Positions 44,397-55,600 of a stretch of DNA of 64,000 bases are shown in pieces. The stretch is from Loripinus fragilis (lineage: Eukaryota; Mollusca; Bivalvia; Lucinida; Lucinidae), in assembly GCA_964019695.1 (NCBI GenBank), contig OZ026514.1, positions 104,442,345-104,506,344 on the forward strand, given 5' to 3'. The notes below the pieces were generated by a model. The model had not been told where the DNA came from. It was given only the letters and a program-made list of their open reading frames with translations, and made no database searches. A program made the translations under genes and the position numbers. The stretch's first letter is position 1; each line of letters starts with the position of its first letter.

Positions 44397-44648
44397 AACC
44401 CTTAAAGCGCTAAGAAAAAAGTGCATCTGAAAATGTCGTCTGCTGAAGTCGTCTGCTGCAAATAATTGCCTAACATTACTGACGAATTAAGAATAGAGGC
44501 AAACAGCATGGACCCAGAACAGACTGCTCCTATAGGAGCAGTCTGATCTGGGTCCACACTGCACACTGTTTGCCATTGAGGCTTCTGAAACTTTTCAGCA
44601 GATGAGAAAAGCAGACGACTTTTGTTGCGATTGGGGCATTAAGGGCTA
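44397..44648. mobile_element. TTAAAGCG MITE, copy 4, hosting a palindrome
   Basis: TAACCCTTAAAGCGCTAAGA to GCGATTGGGGCATTAAGGGC. The palindrome at 44499-44574 lies in its middle. Confidence 0.65.
44499..44574. repeat. GATCAG palindrome, representative copy
   Basis: GGCAAACAGCATGGACCCAG, AACAGACTGCTCCTATAGGA, GCAGTCTGATCTGGGTCCAC, ACTGCACACTGTTTGCC: inverted arms of about 30 bp. Other copies are at 12223, 16067, 22376, 26346, 38050, 42098, 44183, 56652, 56876, 57171, 58855, 59863, 60541 and 63946, with half copies near 11668, 32803 and 61711. Outer arms are constant in type; the inner stem differs between copies. Confidence 0.85.
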
Positions 44649-44769
44649 AACAAAGAAATGAATTATTTATTCACTTGCTGCATTAACTTGATAATACTTA
44701 CTATGATGCATTTCTTATATAAACTATTTCCATTCTTGCATTATTTCAACAGCAGAAGGACATAAAACA

Positions 44770-44872
44770 TTAATCCTTGCTTAGTACTGGTTCAAGCCAG
44801 GAAGATACGTCCCTTTATAACTGAAAGATTGTTGATAGGAAGTAAAGAATCAAATCAAACAAACAAGCAAAA
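44770..44872 (+). mobile_element. SINE family 1, 5'-truncated tail
   Basis: TAATCCTTGCTTAGTACTGG, TTCAAGCCAGGAAGATACGT and GAATCAAATCAAACAAAC, without the tRNA-like head. Confidence 0.75.
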
Positions 44873-44993
44873 TATCTTGCCTTTACCTTTTTGTGAGGAT
44901 CCAGTCAGTGTTAGGGTGGGGTATACTCATTAATGAATCTGAATATGTTTTTTTATCAAAATTGTTTTCTAGACTTGATGAGGTTAACACTCT

Positions 44994-45034
44994 CCCCCCC
45001 CCCCCCCCCCCCAAAAAAAAAAAAAAAAAAAAAG
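44994..45034 (+). repeat. Poly-C then poly-A tract
   Basis: About 19 C followed by about 20 A. It may vary between assemblies. Confidence 0.9.
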
Positions 45035-45252
45035 CAGCACTAAGTTATTGTTAGGAAAGTGATAAAGCTACTTTGTTCATATTGTGACTTATGTTTTCTG
45101 CAGTAGACAACAGCGTTATAACACCAACAAAATGTAGCGGATTACCAGCAGCTTACTAAGATGTAACTAACCACCAAACTAACAGATTTTACTAACCACC
45201 AACTTATAGATGTTACTAACAGTATTACAACACTACCCACCAACCATCATGC

Positions 45253-45397
45253 TTAACCCGTAAAGCGCCAGCAGATGCCATTTTCAAATAACAAAAAATA
45301 AGGCTAATACTTCTTGTGAATTGTGAAATACCAAGCCTTGTTTTTAAACCAAAATCAATGAAAAATCATATGATTTGTCGTTGGTGCTTTAAGGGTT
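45253..45397. mobile_element. TTAAAGCG MITE, copy 5
   Basis: CTTAACCCGTAAAGCGCCAG to TCGTTGGTGCTTTAAGGGTT. Confidence 0.7.
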
Positions 45398-45609
45398 AGA
45401 ATTTATTTGAAATTGAGTTATATTTTCTGTTTTGTTGCTGCTTTTATAAAATAAAACTTGGAACTCTTATTTCTGCTTATTTTATGTTGTTTTTGTTTTT
45501 CTGCAAGTCATGACTTAGTGACTGTGGACTTATAAAATTTTGGCAAGCTCACCCTTTTTATGGTGAATAGTTATTCATAGGACCAGTTCACAACATTTTG
45601 GTACTTGTC

Positions 45610-45830
45610 GCATATCAATGGCGTAGCCAGAATGCTGAAAAAGTTATGCACATCAAAGGGAGACTACTGGATCAAGCAATGATTCTCTTCAATTGCGTCC
45701 CTTTTCAAATTGGGAACTTCTCTTTTTTGGTCCCAGGGGCATAATTTGAACAAACTTGGTAGAGGTCGACTGGTGATGCTACATACCAAATATCAAGGCT
45801 CTATTGCCTTTCAAAATGCATAGAATTATT
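45610..45830. repeat. Dispersed repeat and antisense fragment of the 165-bp tandem unit
   Basis: 45610-45725 is the inverted partner of 11795-12030. 45727-45820 (GGGGCATAATTTGAACAAAC, TTGGTAGAGGTCGACTGGTG) is a reverse copy of the unit tandemly repeated at 46502-47400. Confidence 0.65.
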
Positions 45831-46501
45831 TATTTTTTCCAGAAGAAAAAATAATTAAAAAAAATGTGTGCCTACCCTACCTAAAATTTTCAGACCCGTT
45901 ACCCAAAACACACTTATTTTTTTTATTTGACCTAAGTTCATCTATGTCCCTAATTTGTGTAAGATAACAGCAAAGACTGGCCTGTCCCAGCTTGGCTGGT
46001 TGCTTATACCATAAGAATCAAAATGTTGTGTACTATATCATTTAAGAATCGCCTTTTATTTATTGTAAGAGGTTGTAAGTCAGAATTTCAAAATGATTTC
46101 AGAGGATACATGGGAATGGTCATGAGAAAACCTGACTAAACAATGCATTGGTAGTCTGGTACGAGAGTATTAACATTTTTGAACATAGGAGACCAGGCTT
46201 ATCTAATAGTTGAATTGGTGGACTTTTATGACTTGTAAAGTTAGTGACATAAAATAAATGAGAAACCTGACATTGTCTCATGCAAACAAGAAAGGCCTAG
46301 ACCAGCCTGCACACTCTGAACAGCCCTTTGTTTTGGAAGAAAGGTTTTCTGACACATAATTATTCGTATTTTGGGAGGTAAATTGTCTGATATAGCCTGG
46401 CAAGATTGGACCTGAGGCTGATTAATATTGAGTGTGAGTTCATGCAACTCAAGGGGTGAGTTCATACAACTCAAGGGACACAGGCTAAAAATAGATTTTC
46501 G

Positions 46502-47400
46502 AGATGAAAACTTTAAAAATCTTCTTGTCTGAAACCACAAGGACTAGAGCCTTGATATTTTGTATGTAGTCACCTAGTGGACCTCTACGCCCTGGGGGTC
46601 ACATGTTATACATAGGTTTATATAGGGAAAACATGAAAAAATCTTCTTGTCTGAAACCACAAAGCCTAGAGCCTTGATATTTGGTATGTAGCATCACCTA
46701 GTGAACCTCTACCAAGTTTGTTCAAATTATGCCCCTAGGGCCAAAAATAGGCCCACCCGGGGTCACATGTTTTAATAGGCTTTCATAGGGAAAACATGAA
46801 AAAATCTTCTTGTCTGAACCACAAGGCCTAGACCCTTGATATTTGGTATGTAGCATATCCTAGTGGACCTCTACCAAGTTTGTTCAAATTATGCCCCTTG
46901 GGCCAAAAATGGGCCACGCCCCGGGGGCCACATGTTTTACATAGGCTTATATAGGGAAAACATGAAAAATCTTCTTGTCTGACACCACAAAGCTTAGTGC
47001 CTTTATATTTGGTAAGTAGCATCAGCTAATGAACCTTTACCAAGTTTGTTCTATTAATTCCCCTGGGGCCGAAAATAGGCCCAAAGGGTCACATGTTTTA
47101 CATAGGCTTACATAGGGAAAGCAGGAAAAAACCTTCTTGTCAGGAACCACAAGGCCTAAAGCCTTGATATTTAGTATGTAGCATCACCTAATGGACCTCT
47201 ACCAAGTTTTGCCCCTGGTGCCAAAAACTGCCCAGACCCAGGGGTCTCATGTTTTACATAGGCTTATGGGAAAACATGAAATAATTCTTCGTCTAGAGCC
47301 TTGGTATATGGTATGTAGCATCACCTAGTGGACCTCTACAAAGTTTGTTCAAATTATACTCTTGGCGCCGTAGGGGTCACATTAGCCTATATAAAATCAT
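46502..47400 (+). repeat. Tandem repeat, about 150-165-bp units, six copies
   Basis: Units carry AAATCTTCTTGTCTGAAACC, GAGCCTTGATATTTGGTATG, TAGCATCACCTAGTGGACCT, CTACCAAGTTTGTTCAAATT and CACATGTTTTACATAGGCTT. Start points are near 46517, 46650, 46803, 46966, 47128 and 47280. Frames are not conserved. Confidence 0.85.
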
Positions 47401-47760
47401 CTTTTTTAGAATATGGCCATGTTGCATATCAAATTAAAGGGAATGAAGCATAAAATAACATGCTAGCAAATAGTTTGCCCTTACACACACACTTGACCCC
47501 TAGGGAGGGGTCAAAAGGTCAATTTATTTTCTTTTGTTGCATATCAAATTAACAGGAATGAAGCAGAGAATTTTTTAACACAATGCAAGCAAATAGTCTG
47601 CCCTTTTACATGCCTTAACCCCTGGATGGGGTCAAAAGGTCAAAAGAAATTCTGAAGAAGGTCATGTTGTATATCAAATTAAAAAGAAAGAAGTGTAGGA
47701 CATTATGCAAGTCAAATGTTTGACCTTATCCCTGACCTTTTGGGTTGGGTAAAAAGGTCA
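47401..47760 (+). repeat. Tandem repeat, about 115-bp units, three copies
   Basis: GTTGCATATCAAATTAAAGG, AATGAAGC, GCAAATAGTTTGCCCTT and GGGGTCAAAAGGTCAA recur three times, directly after the 165-bp array. Confidence 0.75.
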
Positions 47761-47935
47761 GACATTGATATTGTTCAGATAAGTATATTTTGATTGAACT
47801 TAGAGAAACCATAAGCTTTGAATATTCAAGATGGACTGCGCTGTTGGTGAAATGGGATTTATATTTTGTGGTAAACATTCTCCTCATAACAAGGACAGGT
47901 GAGCGATCCACGGCCCAAGGGTTCTCTTGTTTGAC

Positions 47936-48100
47936 TTACCTGAGTACAGGGAGCTCAAGGTGATTATTTGTGATAGTAGGATGTCCATCGAGCATCAGCC
48001 GTCCAATGTCCATCATCAATTGCTTCAAACACCATACACCTCTTTCTAAACTTGATGGGAATCACTCAATTTCATAGTCCAGGAGTCCCCTTTTAAAAAT
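47936..48100 (+). repeat. TTACCTGAG/ATTGCTTCAAA dispersed repeat
   Basis: Opening block shared with 48935-49025 and 57518-57660 (ATTGCTTCAAAGGACATCTC). Non-coding. Confidence 0.55.
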
Positions 48101-48754
48101 GCTTGAACATTTCAATTCCATACAGTATTCTGGTTGCCATAGCAACAGAAAGGAAATGCTTTGGAAATCTTGTCAAAAATACTGGTCGGAGTTGAAAATT
48201 ATGTTGTACAATCTGTCCTTGGGATCTAAGAAACCTGATGACGAAATTTCCCGCCTTGAATGTTAATAAAGATTGTTCAACAAGTACAAAAAAGTAAATG
48301 AATTATATGTATATGTTCTAAAATTTTGAACACTTGCTAAAAAGGCTTATACAAACAGCGCATATCCATAGTCTGGAGAAGCAGTTGATCAGGGTATTCT
48401 GACAAAGATTAAAGCCAATTCTGATTTGATAACCAATGTTTTATTTGGGCAGCGACGCAAGAAAACCTGTCTTTGGGGTTTCTGACAAAGTGATATTCAA
48501 ACCAGTCTGCTCAGCTACAGAGACTAGCTAGAAAATTGAAATTTTGCTAAAAGCAAGTCTAGATATGATACTTTCCATTTAGCGAACAACAAAGACGCTG
48601 ATCAGACTGGGTGGATGTGCAGGCTGGTCTGAGCCTGTGTTGTTCGCAAACACCCGAAGACAGGTTTTCTCGTGTCAAGGCCCATTTTAAAATAGAACAA
48701 GAAAAATGTTCAAAATTCTAGAACTTTTACCATAATTAGCATTGCCCATTTCTT

Positions 48755-48925
48755 TAACTCTTTACACACTGGTGTCATCTGCTGATAACTTTCTCAAGCA
48801 TTTAGGACCCAGATCTGTTGACACTCAGATGGTATTCCTGAAATAATTTTTTCAAAATGTTGATTTTGAAAAAAAAATCAGCAGATGGCGAAAAAGCATG
48901 AAATTTCCCAGTAGGAAAAGAGCAC
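48755..48925. mobile_element. Larger MITE of the palindrome family, diverged
   Basis: TAACTCTTTACACACTGGTG, TCATCTGCTGATAACTTTCT, GACCCAGATCTGTTGACACT and AGTAGGAAAAGAG; compare 12180-12405 and 57070-57275. The inner palindrome is reduced. Confidence 0.55.
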
Positions 48926-49036
48926 AACATGCTCAAAGTGAGCTTTTGTGATCGCTGGATGTATGTGGCTGTCGTCCATTGTCAACAATTGCTTCAAAGG
49001 ACATCTACTCTACTGGCTGGATTTTGTCCAAACTTG

Positions 49037-49226
49037 GGAGCATAGTGGCTCAGTGGTAGAGTGCTTGAGACCGAGGGGTTGTGGAATTGAGCCTTACCAG
49101 CGTCACTGGGCTGTGTCCTTGGGCAAGACACATTAATCCTTGCTTAGGTTCAATCAACCGAGGAAGACCCGTCCCGACATAACTGAAAAATTGTTGACTG
49201 GGAAGTGAAGAATCAAATCAAACAAA
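49037..49226 (+). mobile_element. tRNA-derived SINE family 1
   Basis: Head GGAGCATAGTGGCTCAGTGG and TAGAGTGCTTGAGACC, body CCTTGCTTAGGTTCAATCAA, tail GTGAAGAATCAAATCAAACA. Flanks TTGTCCAAACTTG (49024-49036) and TTGTCTAAACTTG (49227-49239) form a 13-bp duplication with one mismatch. Confidence 0.88.
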
Positions 49227-49439
49227 TTGTCTAAACTTGACGGGATTATGATCCTTATATCATGTATATGACCATCTTCCATACATGTTCAAATGGTTCC
49301 AATCAAAGGACATCTCTTAAACTACTGACTTGTATGGCCTTCTTCGATTACTTTGTTATGCTTTCAGTACATAATATGACTAGGTCAAATGAGCTAAAAA
49401 TAATTTTTCAGAATGAATACTTTATAAAAATCTTCTTGT

Positions 49440-52165
49440 CTGAGACCCAGTAGCTGCAGAGACAAAGACATAAAACAGCTGAGACACAGGTCCACATAGC
49501 TTCAGCGCCCAAGACATAAAGCAGCTGAGATCCAGGAGAGACCAAGATATATATCAGCTGAGACTCAGGTCCATATAGCTGCAGAGACCAAGATATAAAG
49601 CAGCTGAGACACAGGTCCACATAGCTGCAGCGCCCAAGACATAAAGCAGCTGTGATCCAGGAGAGACCAAGATATATATCAGCTGAGACTCAGGTCCATA
49701 TAGCTGCAGAGACCAAGATATAAAGCAGCTGAGACACAGGTCCACATAGCTGCAGCGCCCAAGACATAAAGCAGCTGAGATCCAGGAGAGACCAAGATAT
49801 ATATCAGCTGAGACTCAGGTCCATATAGCTGCAGAGACCAAGATATAAAGCAGCTGAGACACAGGTCCACATAGCTGCAGCGCCCAAGACATAAAGCAGC
49901 TGTGATCCAGGAGAGACCAAGATATATATCAGCTGAGACTCAGGTCCATATAGCTGCAGAGACCAAGATATAAAGCAGCTGAGACACAGGTCCACATAGC
50001 TGCAGCGCCCAAGACATAAAGCAGCTGAGATCCAGGAGAGACCAAGATATATATCAGCTGAGACTCAGGTCCATATAGCTGCAGAGACCAAGATATAAAG
50101 CAGCTGAGACACAGGTCCACATAGCTGCAGCGCCCAAGACATAAAGCAGCTGTGATCCAGGAGAGACCAAGATATATATCAGCTGAGACTCAGGTCCATA
50201 TAGCTGCAGAGACCAAGATATAAAGCAGCTGAGACACAGGTCCACATAGCTGCAGCGCCCAAGACATATAGCAGCTAAGACCCATAGAGCTGCAGAGACC
50301 AAGACATATAGCAGCTGAGACCAAGACCCATACTACTGCAGAGGCCAATGACAAAAGGCAGCGGAGATCAAGACATAAAGCAGCTGAGACCTAGGAATAT
50401 ATAGCAGCAGAGACCAAAACATATAGCAGCTGAGACCCAGGCCCACAAAGCTGCAGAGAACAAGACATAAAGCAGCAGAGACCCAGGCATATATAGCAAC
50501 AGAGACCAAAACATATAGCAGCTGAGACCCAGGCCCATATACATATAGCTGCAGAGACCAAGACCATATTTCTGTAGAGGCCAAGACAAAAGGCAGCTGG
50601 GACCCAGGCCCGCATAGCTGCAAAGACCATGGTTTAACAGAGCTGTGACCCAAGCATATATAGCAGCAGATACCAACAGATATAGCAGCTGAGACCCAGG
50701 CCCATATACATGTAGCTGCAGAGACCAAGACCTTATTGCTGCAGAGGCCAAGACATAAAGCAGCTGAGAGCCAGGCCCACAAAGCTGCAGAGACCATGAC
50801 ATAAAGCAGCTGAGACCCAGGCCCATATAGCTGCAGAGAACAAGACATATATAGCTGCACCATGCCTAATAGCTGCTGCGCCAAGCCTTATAGCAGCAGC
50901 AGATAGCAACACAAAGCAGCTGAGACCCAAGCCCATATAACTGCAGAGACCAAGACGTAAAGCAGCTAAGACCAAGGTCCATATAGCTACAGAGACCAAG
51001 ACATAAAGCAGCTGAGACCCATGCCGATATAGCTGCAGAGACCAAGACATATAGCAGCTAAGACCCATTCAGCTGCAGAGACTAAGACATATAGCAGCAG
51101 AGACCCATGCCGATATAGCTGCAGAGAACAAGTTATAAAGCAGTCGAGACCCAGGCATATATAGCAGCAGAGACCAATATATAGCAGCTGAGACCCAGAC
51201 CGATATAGCTGCAGAGACCAAGACATATAGCAGCAGAGACCCAGGCATATATAGCCATAAAACAGCAGAGACCCAGGCATATAAAGCTGCAGAGACCAAG
51301 ATATATAGCAGCTGAGACCCAGGCCCATATAGCTGCAGAGACCAAGATATACAGCAGCTGAGACACAGGCCTAGAAAGCTACAGAGACCAAGACATTTAG
51401 CTGTAGAGACCAAGCATATAGCAGCTGAGAACCCTAGTTAGGCCTATATGGTTATAGAACCCAAGACATATAACAGCTGAGACCCAGACCTATATAGCTG
51501 CAGAGACCCAGAAATAAAGCAACAGAGACCCAGACCCATATTTTCTGCGATACCAATAATACAGCAGCTAAGACCGAGAATATTCCAGCTGAGACCAGGC
51601 CCATATATCTGCAGAGACAAAGCAATATAGCAGCTGAGCTCAAGACATAAAGCAGCTGAGACCCAGACTCATGTAGCTGCAGATACCAAGAAATATAGCT
51701 GCAAAGGTTCAGACATAATATTAGCAGCTGAGACCCAGGCAGACGAAGAAATTAAGCATCTGAGACCCAGGCCAATATAGCTGCAGAGACCAAGAAATAC
51801 AGCTGCCAATATTCAGACATATAGCAGGTGAGACCCAGGCAGACGAAGAAGTAAAGCATCTGAGATCCAGGCCCATATTTAGCTGCAGAGACCAAGAAAT
51901 TTAGCTGCAGAGATTAAGACATACATTAGAGGAAACTAAGGCCCATATAGTTGCTGAAACCAAGAATATAGCAGCTGAGACCCAGGCCCATATAGCTGCA
52001 GAGGCCAAGAATGTAGCATCTGAGATTCAGGCCAAGATCTAGACATGTAGCAGCTGAAACCCAGGCAAGAGACCAATGCATAAAGCAGCCGAGACCAAAA
52101 ATATAGGCAGCTGTGACCCTTATGCATATAGCTGCAGAGACCAAGAAATACGGACTGCACTATGA
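49440..52165 (+). repeat. Minisatellite 1 with 125/250-bp higher-order repeats
   Basis: The basic unit is about 40-44 bp: AGCAGCTGAGACCCAGGCCC, ATATAGCTGCAGAGACCAAG, ACATAA. From 49484 to 50270 three basic units form a 125-bp repeat in about six nearly identical copies. Alternating CTGTGATCC and CTGAGATCC versions give a 250-bp dimer. Beyond 50270 the units are more diverged, with irregular length. Open frames appear on the minus strand, but 125 is not a multiple of three, so they restart in every copy and are by-products. The array lies in the last intron of the cystatin gene. Confidence 0.93.
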
Positions 52166-52276
52166 GGCCGGTATTGGTGTGTGAGTGAATACATTCAGTA
52201 ATGTTACTTAATTTCTCTCTGGTAAAGTGGTCAATTAAGTACCTTTCATGCTAAATTTTCTATTGTAACAGATATT

Positions 52277-52612
52277 TTGGTTTGGTTTGGTTTGAGGTTT
52301 TACATCCCAGTCATCAGCTATGGTCATGTCAAGACGGTCAGAGTTAACCTAAACACACTTTTTTCATGGGCAAGCTTGACTAAGCGGTTAACCAGTACTT
52401 TGTGCACAAACTTTCACAATTAACTTACAACAAACCTTCTTGAATCAGTGGAAGGAGGAGATTGACAGTAGAAATTATTTCATGATCAATCTCCACAAAA
52501 GTATGGGACTGGGCAAAATGCCAAGTGGGTCAGCAACCTTTCTTGATTGAGCAGAAGGAGGAGAATGACCATAGAAATTGTTTCATGATCAATCTCAAAG
52601 ATCTAGGTGATG
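52277..52612 (-). mobile_element. SINE family 2 tails, two truncated pieces
   Basis: 52277-52512 matches the body and tail of the full copy at 57754-58080 (CAGCTATGGTCATGTCAAGA, AAACACACTTTTTTCATGGG, GTAGAAATTATTTCATGATC) but lacks the tRNA-like head. 52530-52600 repeats the GAGGAGAATGACCATAGAAA part. Confidence 0.7.
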
Positions 52613-53024
52613 TTCTATTTTTCCAACTTATGCAGATATCTAACCAACTATTTATTAGAAAGCATTCATCTTTGGACAGTTGGTCCCATACATGGCTAGC
52701 TTCCATTTGACGGCTTCAGATGCATGGATAGTCATGCCCAAAGGTAGGAGTCTAGAGGTCAAAATCTTTTTTTTTATGGAATCATTTGTATTTGAACATC
52801 AGGTATTATTTAGGTTGACATTCGCTGTGTGACTTGTGGCCATTGGGTTCAATGCCGCAGGGTGGGGTTAGAGGTCAAAAGCATGTTTTATATGAGAATA
52901 GTAAGAGCATCGGCCGGGGGTATATGTGCCTCTCAGGGCACTTTTTCTAGTTAATTTTGGCCTTTTTCGTTTTAACTGTCAATAGTGCCAAAATAAAATG
53001 ACCACCAAATATAAGGGTTTTTAT

Positions 53025-54115
53025 ACACAGAATCATTTAGATGCTTAGACCAAGAATATAGGAGTTGAAACCCAGAACCCTGTAGGTGCTTAGACCGAGA
53101 ATTTAGCAGTTGAGACACTGAACCATGTAGATGCTGAGACCAAGAATATAGGAGTTGAAACCCAGAACCATGTAGGTGCTTAGACCAAGAATTTAGCAGT
53201 TGAGACCAAGAACATAGCAGATGTCCCATGGACCATGTAGATGCTGAGACCAAGAATATAGCATTTGAACCCCAGAACCATGTAGATGCTGAGACCCAGA
53301 ACTTAGCAGTTGAAACCCAGAACCATGTAGATGCTGAGACCGAGAATATAGCATTTGAACCCCAGAACCATGTAGATGCTGAGACCCAGAACTTAGCAGT
53401 TGAAACCCAGAACCATGTAGATGCTTAGACCAAGAATATAGCAGTTGAGACCCAGAACCATGTAGATGCTCAGACCAAGAATATAGCAGTTGAAACCCAG
53501 AACCATGTAGATGCTTAGACCAAGAATATAGCATTTGAACCCCAGAACCATGTAGATGCTGAGACCCAGAACTTAGCAGTTGAAACCCAGAACCATGTAG
53601 ATGCTTAGACCAAGAATATAGCAGTTGAACCCCAGAACCATGTAGATGCTTAGACCAAGAATATAGCATTTGAACCCCAGAACCATGTAGATGCTTAGAC
53701 CAAGAATATAGCATTTGAACCCCAGAACCATGTAGATGCTGAGACCCAGAACTTAGCAGTTGAAACCCAGAACCATGTAGATGCTTAGACCAAGAATATA
53801 GCATTTGAACCCCAGAACCATGTAGATGCTGAGACCCAGAACTTAGCAGTTGAAACCCAGAACCATCTAGATGCTTAGACCAAGAATATAGCAGTTAAGA
53901 CCCAGAACCATGTAGATGCTTAGACCAAGAATATAGCATTTGAACCCCAGAACCATGTAGATGCTGAGACCCAGAACTTAGCAGTTGAAACCCAGAACCA
54001 GCATATGTAGATGATGTGACCAAGAGCCAAGATGATGCTGAGACCAAGACACTGTATTAAGATTCACACATACAGCAGCTGAGGCTAGACCCCTTCCCCC
54101 TCGTAATTGCTGAGA
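53025..54115 (+). repeat. Minisatellite 2, 45-bp units
   Basis: About 22 units of ATGTAGATGCTGAGACCCAG, AACTTAGCAGTTGAAACCCA, GAACC. Two unit types (ACCAAGAATATAGCATTTGA and ACCCAGAACTTAGCAGTTGA) alternate over much of the array. The length of 45 is divisible by three and no stop falls in some frames, so long frames run on both strands (203 codons on minus 53193-53804). They lack a supported start, splice sites or a folded domain. The core GCAG(T/C)TGAGACC is shared with minisatellite 1. Confidence 0.93.
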
Positions 54116-54224
54116 CTATTACATAAAACAGTTGAGTAGACTAGACATCATCAAAAGCAGTTGAGAACAGGACATATGGCAGCTGAGATAAGTATGAATA
54201 GAGAGACCCATGTAACTCACTGTA

Positions 54225-54712
54225 GTCATACTACACCAGCAATTTGCTTCCCCAGGTGTTATAGTAAAATTACCTTCAAATAAATTTAAGGCTGACAAAA
54301 ATGAGAACTTTTGAATATGTTTGCTTCGAGGTTGCATCCTCTAGTTAACAACCTATGCCTTGTTTTGCCAAAACGGAAATAAAACCAGATTTTAGATGTT
54401 TGTTAACAGTTATATAAAAAAATTGTCCGTTACGGTTTAGTCATAATTATACGGTTTTGTCATAGATGAATTATCCACAATGACAAAACCGTTATTTGTT
54501 ATTTCATGAAACGTCTTTTTATATATATATAAAGAGTTTTTATATAATTTTAAAGCTAAAAGATACAATGTGAATTTGATGAACAAAAATCAATCGTAAC
54601 GCAAGGATTTTGGGGCATTTATATGTGATTGAATGAAGAAATTGAACAGGATTAGAAAGTTAACTTAACACCGGAATAAGTGACGATACCGAAATTGTCG
54701 GTGTAGTATGAC
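54225..54712. mobile_element. 488-bp TIR element inserted in minisatellite-like sequence
   Basis: Ends GTCATACTACACCAGCAATT and its near-complement AATTGTCGGTGTAGTATGAC. Minisatellite-like sequence (GCTGAGATAAG left, GTGCTGAGACTAAGACATAT right) lies on both sides. An inner hairpin of TACGGTTTTGTCAT/ATGACAAAACCGTTA is at 54451-54495. Confidence 0.75.
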
Positions 54713-54759
54713 CACCGTGTAAGTGCTGAGACTAAGACATATACATTGTATCTGCTGAT

Positions 54760-55441
54760 CAAATGAAAGTTGACACAATAAATGGGGGCAGTGAGATGAA
54801 ATGCAAAGTGCAAGACCAACTACTCTACCACAAGAAATTACAGAATTGCTTCACACTTGTTAAACATTGTTATTTAGGAGGCATATCTTAAAAAGTAATT
54901 AAGCGAAATGAATACATTACTTGTACTTCTCTGTAGTCAACACACAATATTCTCATTTAGTCACAAGTTTTGATTTATCATTCACAAATTTTATATTTCA
55001 CTTGGAGATGCTTTGATTGTACACAATTAACCATTCTTCCTCTTTAGATAACCTTCCTACCAGAATGCACTGTCTGAGAGCATCCATCAGTGTTAACCAT
55101 TTTCTCATATTTGTAGAATGTTGAACTTGTATGCCGTCTTGAAACTTGGGATTGAGGCAATTATATAGTTACATGGATGTGTCTTTCTATCTTCACCAAT
55201 AGTCTTGCTAAAGTAATTCTTATTCTCAGTTCTGGAAATGGCTTATCTTTTCATATATAGCCACTTTTCATTATGCATGTATTAGTATTCACTTAAATGT
55301 ACATGGCTAAAGAAATTAAAGTACATTTTCACTTCTTTGTTTTACTGGTTCGTTTAGAATTAAAAAAAAACACAAAAAAACCCTGCAAAGTTTGACTTTC
55401 GCAGCAACTTGGATCTCATTTGAATTTCGTTACTATTTCAG
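54760..55441. other. Intron end before the last cystatin exon
   Basis: No repeat border or exon is recognisable. It ends in GTTACTATTTCAG, a reasonable acceptor. Confidence 0.4.
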
Positions 55442-55600
55442 GAGGATCCATCTTACGCTCATTCCAACCTTGGAAGCTCGTCTTCAGGGAAGTCGTCTTC
55501 AGGAAGCTCTTTTTCAGCATTCGACAGCAGGATCAACCATTTCATCTTTTACCTGCTTCTTCTAGCTCACATGGTTTTCAAGATCGCTGCTAGGGATTGA
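55442..55600 (+). CDS. Cystatin last exon (Ser/Gly tail and hydrophobic C-terminus)
   Basis: Begins after TTTCAG in phase 0 and ends in TGA at 55598-55600; 52 residues. EDPSYAHSNLG leads into a Ser/Gly-rich stretch (SSSSGKSSSGSSFSAF), then DSRINHFIFYLLLLAHMVFK and IAARD. The hydrophobic run after small residues resembles a C-terminal membrane anchor or GPI-attachment signal, though the charged last residues are atypical for GPI. Domain 2 core residues end in the preceding exon, so this is an appendage that single-domain secreted cystatins do not have. The only AATAAA nearby is at 55937-55942, inside a MITE. A different last exon cannot be excluded. Confidence 0.62.
   Translation, partial: EDPSYAHSNLGSSSSGKSSSGSSFSAFDSRINHFIFYLLLLAHMVFKIAARD

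Larger units (their letters stand above)
12453..55600 (+). other. Gene span: secreted two-domain cystatin with alternative first exons
   Basis: Exon chain: first exon A (12528-12707) or B (13867-14043), then 16323-16367, 27102-27341, 37520-37645, 42711-42794 and 55442-55600. All introns are GT-AG and phase 0, so either first exon keeps the frame; the product is 277 or 276 residues. Cystatins bind papain-like cysteine proteases with an N-terminal Gly, a QxVxG loop and a Pro-Trp loop. Domain 1 has all three. Domain 2 has Gly-Gly and QVVSG but SW in place of PW. From B the introns are about 2.3, 10.7, 10.2, 5.1 and 12.6 kb, filled with repeats. The model needs transcript support; the last exon is the least certain. 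Confidence 0.75.

Noticed and set aside
49554..51413. Series of minus-strand frames rich in Leu, Ser, Tyr and Cys
   Set aside because: Translations of minisatellite 1 in shifting frames. A 125-bp period cannot encode a continuous repeat protein.
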